Positions 5,971 through 9,288 of a DNA stretch of 9,288 nucleotides are shown piece after piece. This DNA comes from Oscillospiraceae bacterium UBA6370. Its GTDB lineage: Bacteria > Bacillota > Clostridia > Oscillospirales > Oscillospiraceae. The position numbers and the translations under genes were made by a program. Below the pieces are notes generated by a model that saw only the letters and a list, made by a program, of their open reading frames with translations, was not told the origin of the DNA and did no database searches. The stretch covers positions 1-9,288 of the forward strand of contig DJRC01000024.1 in NCBI GenBank assembly GCA_002437735.1, given 5' to 3'. How positions within the stretch are numbered: position 1 is the first letter of the stretch; the number at the start of each line of letters is the position of its first letter.

Positions 5971-7236
5971 ATGGAGCTTCTGGATAAGCTCTCCGTTTTA
6001 GCGGACGCCGCCAAGTATGACGCGGCCTGCACCTCCTCGGGGGCCAAGCGTGGCTTTGAGCATGGCAAGATCGGCTGCACCTCATCCGGCGTCATGGGCT
6101 GCTGTCACAGCTTTTCCGCGGACGGACGGTGCATCACGCTGCTCAAGGTACTACTCTCGAACGACTGTATGTACGACTGCAAATACTGTGTCAACCGGCG
6201 CACGAACGAAACGCGCCGCGCGACCTTCACGCCCGAGGAGCTTGCCGACCTGACCATCCAGTTCTACCGGCGCAACTATATTGAAGGACTCTTTCTCTCC
6301 TCCGGCGTGCTGCGCTCGCCGGACTACACGACGGAGCTGATGATCCGCGCGCTGTCCATCCTGCGCCGCGAATACCGCTTCAACGGCTACATCCACGCCA
6401 AGGCCATCCCTGGTGCCTCACCGGAGCTGGTCGAGCAGCTTGGGATGCTCGCCGACCGTCTAAGCGTCAACATCGAGCTGCCGAGCGAAGCGTCGCTGCG
6501 CGCCCTCGCACCGAGCAAGACAAAAGCCGCCGTGCTGCGGCCCATGCGCTTCATCGCGGACCGCGGGCAGGAAAACCGGCGTGAGCTAGTCAAATACCGT
6601 CACGCGCCGCGCTTTGCCCCCGCGGGGCAGGCCACACAGATGATCGTCGGCGCGACCAGAGAGAGCGACCGCCACATCTTGACGTTGACGCAGTCGCTTT
6701 ACGATACCTATCACCTCAAGCGTGTTTTCTACTCGGCCTATGTTCCGGTGGTGGAGAATACGCTCTTACCGCCTTTGGATACCAAGCCGCCTCTTCTGCG
6801 CGAGCATCGGCTCTATCAAGCGGACTGGCTGCTGCGGTTCTACGGCTTTCGTGCTGGCGAGCTGCTCGACGAAGGCCAGCCGGACTTTGATCCGCTGCTC
6901 GATCCCAAATGTTGCTGGGCGCTGCGGCACCCCGACTTCTTTCCGGTCGAGGTCAACCGCGCGGATTATGAAGCGCTGCTGCGCGTTCCCGGCATCGGCG
7001 TGGTCAGCGCGAAGCGCATCCTTGTCGCGCGCCGCGGCGGAGCACTGCGCGCAGAGGACCTCAAAAAGCTCGGCGTCGTACTCAAGCGTGCGCAGTATTT
7101 TCTTACATGCTCCGGCCGAAGCACCGCACCGCTGCGGCTCTCGCTCGAGGGAGTCCGGCGCAATCTGACCGCCACGGAGCGCGCCTCGCTCCCGGCGGGA
7201 CCGCTCGACCAGCTCTCACTCTTTGAGCCGGCATAA
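5971..7236 (+). CDS. Putative DNA modification/repair radical SAM protein (TIGR03916 type)
   Basis: The protein has 421 residues. The radical SAM motif is C66-x3-C70-x2-C73, which binds the 4Fe-4S cluster that cleaves S-adenosylmethionine. Five further cysteines lie before it (C20, C36, C44, C45, C54), typical of this family's N-terminus. MIVGATRES (224-232) and NYIEGLFLSSGV (102-113) are also family features. Residues about 336-355 (LLRVPGIGVVSAKRILVARR) form a helix-hairpin-helix that usually binds DNA non-specifically. The family is known to be encoded beside TIGR03915/DUF4130 proteins, as here, but its reaction and substrate are not established. The ATG at 5971 fits the usual N-terminus (MELLDKLSVLADAAKYD). 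A GTG at 5953 would add 6 residues. No good ribosome site precedes 5971, so coupling to the micro-protein stop is likely. Confidence 0.92.
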   Translation: MELLDKLSVLADAAKYDAACTSSGAKRGFEHGKIGCTSSGVMGCCHSFSADGRCITLLKVLLSNDCMYDCKYCVNRRTNETRRATFTPEELADLTIQFYRRNYIEGLFLSSGVLRSPDYTTELMIRALSILRREYRFNGYIHAKAIPGASPELVEQLGMLADRLSVNIELPSEASLRALAPSKTKAAVLRPMRFIADRGQENRRELVKYRHAPRFAPAGQATQMIVGATRESDRHILTLTQSLYDTYHLKRVFYSAYVPVVENTLLPPLDTKPPLLREHRLYQADWLLRFYGFRAGELLDEGQPDFDPLLDPKCCWALRHPDFFPVEVNRADYEALLRVPGIGVVSAKRILVARRGGALRAEDLKKLGVVLKRAQYFLTCSGRSTAPLRLSLEGVRRNLTATERASLPAGPLDQLSLFEPA

Positions 7237-7249
7237 TGAGGAGTTTTTT

Positions 7250-8119
7250 ATGATGTGGCGCGAGGTCGTTTATGAATACGACGGCAGCTTCGATGGACTT
7301 CTGTGCTGCATCTATGAAAGCTACACGCAAAAGGAGCTCCCCACCGCGTTTTTCCGCACCGGAGAGCTCGAACCATGCTTGTATGATGTCCGCACCGTCA
7401 CGACGGACGCGGCGCACGCGCGCCGCGTATACGAGGGCTTCCGGCGCTTTTCGCCGGAGGTCGGACCTTTTTTGCGCCGTGCGTACTGGACATGCCTTCC
7501 CGAAAAGGAGCTTGCCATCTATCGCTTTGCCGCCAAGCTCTACCGCGAGGGAAAGCCGCTGCTGCAGCGCCTTTCCGATGAAACATACCATCCCCTGCTG
7601 TGCGCTGTGCGGCAGCTGAACGGTGAGCTGGAGCAATACCGCGGCTTCGTGCGCTTTTCCGACATCGGCGGCGTGCTCGCCGCGGAGATCGAGCCGAAAA
7701 ACCGCGTTCTGCCGCTTCTGCGCGGCCACTTCTGCCAGCGCTGCCATGATGAGGCCTTTTTCCTCTATGACCGCACGCACCGCGAGGCTCTTTTTTATGC
7801 CGACGGTCATTCCGCCATCGTGCCGCTGGAGGAATTCGTCATGGCTCCGCCCGACGAGGCGGAAAAGCGCTATCGTCGGCTCTGGCGCTGCTTTTATGAC
7901 ACCATCGCCATCCGTGAGCGAGAAAACCCGAAGCTCCGCATGTCGCATATGCCGAAGCGTTTTTGGCCGCTGCTGACGGAGTTCCAGTCCAATCTGGACG
8001 CTATCCCTCCGTCTCCATCGCCGTGCGCAGCCTTTGCAGCGCCCGGCGCTCCAGCCGCGACACCTGCACCTGCGACACGCCAAGTACCCGCGCCGTCTGC
8101 TCCTGCGTCAGCGCCTTGA
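7250..8119 (+). CDS. TIGR03915/DUF4130 family putative DNA repair protein with an extended tail
   Basis: This 289-residue partner of the radical SAM protein starts 13 bases after its stop codon, with GAGGAG (7238-7243) 6 bases before the ATG. An ATG at 7253 is also possible. Residues 1-245 match the family: YEYDGSFDGLL (8-18), the central QYRGFVRFSDIGGVLAAEI region (129-147), the HF..R segment (160-164), and the ending ERENPKLRMSHMPKRFWPLL near 223-242. In many genomes such proteins are fused to a uracil-DNA-glycosylase-like domain (TIGR03914). None is present here. From residue 251 on, the protein is a 39-residue Ala/Pro/Ser-rich stretch encoded antisense to the end of sigF, probably an accidental extension beyond the usual family end. 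Activity is not characterised; a role in DNA repair is inferred from partners. Confidence 0.9.
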   Translation: MMWREVVYEYDGSFDGLLCCIYESYTQKELPTAFFRTGELEPCLYDVRTVTTDAAHARRVYEGFRRFSPEVGPFLRRAYWTCLPEKELAIYRFAAKLYREGKPLLQRLSDETYHPLLCAVRQLNGELEQYRGFVRFSDIGGVLAAEIEPKNRVLPLLRGHFCQRCHDEAFFLYDRTHREALFYADGHSAIVPLEEFVMAPPDEAEKRYRRLWRCFYDTIAIRERENPKLRMSHMPKRFWPLLTEFQSNLDAIPPSPSPCAAFAAPGAPAATPAPATRQVPAPSAPASAP

Positions 8120-8717
8120 AAAAGCGCAGCAGGATCGTCATGCGCTCCCGCTCCGGCAGCAGGTCGATCGCCGCGCGCAGGGAAAGCTGCTCAATCAGCC
8201 CCTCCTCCGGGCTTTCCGTGCCGAGAAGCGCTTCCAGCGTCAGCCCGTCACCCATCTCCTGCTGAAAGGACTCCGGCGCGGCAGAGGCAAGGTCGGCATC
8301 CGCGATCTCCTCGACGCTCAATCCGGTCTCCTCCGCAAGCTCCGAGAGGACAGGCTCGCGCCCAAGCTGCACCCGCAGCTTCTCCCGCGCACTGTAGATG
8401 CTCTGTGACCGTTCACGCAGGGTCCGGCTCACCTTTATCGCGCCGTCATCGCGGAGAAATCGCCGTATCTCACCAGCGATCTTTGGTACGGCGTAGGTAG
8501 AAAACTGTGTTCCGTATGTAAGGTCAAAGCCCTTAACAGCCTTTAGAAATCCAATGCAGCCGAGCTGGTATAGGTCCTCCGTCTCCACGCCGCGGCCATT
8601 GTAGCGGCGCACGACGCTCCAGATCAGGCCGGTATTCTCCCGCAGCACTCGCTCGCCGGCTTCCTCGTCGCCGCTCTGCGCCGCCTCAAGCAGGGCAAAG
8701 GTCTCTGCTGCGCTCAT
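8001..8717 (-). CDS. sigF: RNA polymerase sporulation sigma factor sigma-F (SpoIIAC)
   Basis: This 238-residue sigma-70 family protein directs early forespore transcription. Region 2 spans about 25-95 with the core-binding and -10-recognition stretch DLYQLGCIGFLKAVKGFD (48-65) and FSTYAVPKIAGEIRRFLRD (72-90). Region 3 spans about 97-165. Region 4 carries the helix-turn-helix TQEQTARVLGVSQVQVSRLE (204-223) for -35 recognition. Identity as sigma-F rather than sigma-G or sigma-B rests on position right after spoIIAB and near-family length. Its ATG overlaps the spoIIAB stop by 4 bases (ATGA) with no good ribosome site, so translation is coupled. This keeps SpoIIAB, its inhibitor, in step with it. 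The 3' end overlaps the convergent DUF4130 gene by 119 bp. Confidence 0.97.
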   Translation of the reverse strand: MSAAETFALLEAAQSGDEEAGERVLRENTGLIWSVVRRYNGRGVETEDLYQLGCIGFLKAVKGFDLTYGTQFSTYAVPKIAGEIRRFLRDDGAIKVSRTLRERSQSIYSAREKLRVQLGREPVLSELAEETGLSVEEIADADLASAAPESFQQEMGDGLTLEALLGTESPEEGLIEQLSLRAAIDLLPERERMTILLRFFKALTQEQTARVLGVSQVQVSRLERRALQRLRTAMETEG

Positions 8718-9157
8718 GCGCGGCCCGCGCGCTGCGCGATCCTTTTGCGCATGGTCACGACGGTCCCCTTGCCCGGGCGGGAGCGGACCTTGAGCGTATC
8801 CATGAAGCTCTCCATGATGGTGAAGCCCATGCCGCTGCGCTCCTCGCCTCCGGTCGTAAAGAGCGGCTCGCGCGCCTTCTCCACGTCCGCAATGCCGCGT
8901 CCCCAGTCATAGACCGCGATCTCCAGCACGCCGCCGTCCAGCAGGCGCACGCGGACTACGATCTTTCCAAGCGTATCGGGATAGGCGTGGACGATGGCAT
9001 TCGTCACTGCCTCGCTCACCGCCGTCTTGATGTCGCCGAGCTCGTCGAGCGTCGGGTCGAGCTGGGACGCGAAGGCCGCGACCGCGCTGCGGGCAAAGCC
9101 CTCGTTCGTGCTGCGGCTGAGAAATTCCAGCTTTATGTAGTTGCTGCTCTTTTTCAT
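8714..9157 (-). CDS. spoIIAB: Anti-sigma-F factor and serine kinase SpoIIAB
   Basis: This 147-residue GHKL-fold protein binds sigma-F in the predivisional and mother cell and phosphorylates SpoIIAA to inactivate it. The N-box is E49-A-V-T-N53 with AIVHAY following. The G1 box is D84-W-G-R-G88. The ATP lid is LFTTGGEERSGMGFTIMES (99-117), which matches Bacillus SpoIIAB closely. R23 in EGFAR corresponds by alignment to the Bacillus Arg20 that contacts sigma-F and SpoIIAA. Length equals the family norm. AAGGAGG (9164-9170) lies 6 bases before the ATG and overlaps the spoIIAA stop codon. Confidence 0.98.
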   Translation of the reverse strand: MKKSSNYIKLEFLSRSTNEGFARSAVAAFASQLDPTLDELGDIKTAVSEAVTNAIVHAYPDTLGKIVVRVRLLDGGVLEIAVYDWGRGIADVEKAREPLFTTGGEERSGMGFTIMESFMDTLKVRSRPGKGTVVTMRKRIAQRAGRA

Positions 9158-9168
9158 ATTCTTCCTCC

Positions 9169-9288
9169 TTACTGCATTGTGACCATGCGCGGCACACCCG
9201 CTGCGTCAAAAACCTTTCGTGCCTGCGCCGGCACGCCGGTGACGAACAGGCTGCCGCCAAGCGCTGCCATGCGGCGGTGTGCGCGCAG
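9169..9288 (-). CDS. spoIIAA: Anti-sigma-F factor antagonist SpoIIAA (3' end only)
   Basis: Only the last 39 residues are inside the window; the rest lies beyond the right edge. The sequence (RRMAALGGSLFVTGVPAQ, then ARKVFDAAGVPRMV) fits the C-terminal helix-strand-helix of the STAS domain of SpoIIAA. It aligns by eye with the Bacillus GGEMVV...VKRLFDMSGL segment. The phosphorylatable serine is upstream, outside the window. In its unphosphorylated form, made in the forespore, the protein frees sigma-F from SpoIIAB. The TAA overlaps the spoIIAB ribosome site, and the gene order AA-AB-sigF is the classical spoIIA operon. The operon promoter is not in the window. Confidence 0.9.
   Translation of the reverse strand: MRAHRRMAALGGSLFVTGVPAQARKVFDAAGVPRMVTMQ

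Noticed and set aside
7987..7999. Small hairpin GTCCA-ATC-TGGAC between the convergent genes as a terminator
   Set aside because: The stem is only 5 bp and no U-tract follows on either strand.
7103..8083. Minus-strand open frame opposite the DUF4130 gene
   Set aside because: It has no recognisable domain and no ribosome site, and the plus-strand gene matches a known family over its length.

Overview
The window looks like chromosome from a spore-forming, GC-rich member of the Clostridia, most likely Oscillospiraceae (Oscillibacter/Lawsonibacter-like). The reasons are the spoIIA operon (anti-sigma loop plus sigma-F), a cell-surface protein with SLH repeats, clear AGGAG-type ribosome binding sites, and mostly high-GC codon use. 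The genus is inference. No tRNA, rRNA, CRISPR array, insertion sequence or phage gene was seen.

Left part (1-3180): a secreted S-layer-homology protein and an EamA/DMT transporter are read leftward, each from its own promoter, and the SLH gene ends at a clear terminator at 97-126. A HAD-family phosphatase is read rightward from a promoter that faces the transporter promoter. It ends at a perfect 15-bp hairpin terminator.

Middle (3185-8119): a full-length PcrA/UvrD helicase is read leftward. It diverges from a rightward operon of three genes: an untracked 41-residue membrane micro-protein (5841-5966), a radical SAM protein with a helix-hairpin-helix motif (TIGR03916 type) and its standard partner, a TIGR03915/DUF4130 protein. 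The last two form a known but biochemically uncharacterised putative DNA modification/repair pair. The uracil-DNA-glycosylase-like domain often fused to the partner is absent. The operon promoter has perfect consensus boxes and is wrapped by three copies of TTTGTTC, which resemble LexA half-sites. This is the most interesting regulatory feature in the window.

Right part (8001-9288): the spoIIA operon is read leftward as spoIIAA (3' end only), spoIIAB and sigF. These encode the forespore-specific sigma factor and the partner-switching proteins that control it. sigF converges with the DUF4130 gene and overlaps it by 119 bp, with no terminator visible between them. The repair-associated protein therefore carries an Ala/Pro-rich tail read from the antisense of sigF.

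The pieces closest to an undescribed system are the micro-protein leading the rSAM/DUF4130 operon, the TTTGTTC operator cluster, and the tail-to-tail overlap with the sporulation sigma gene.
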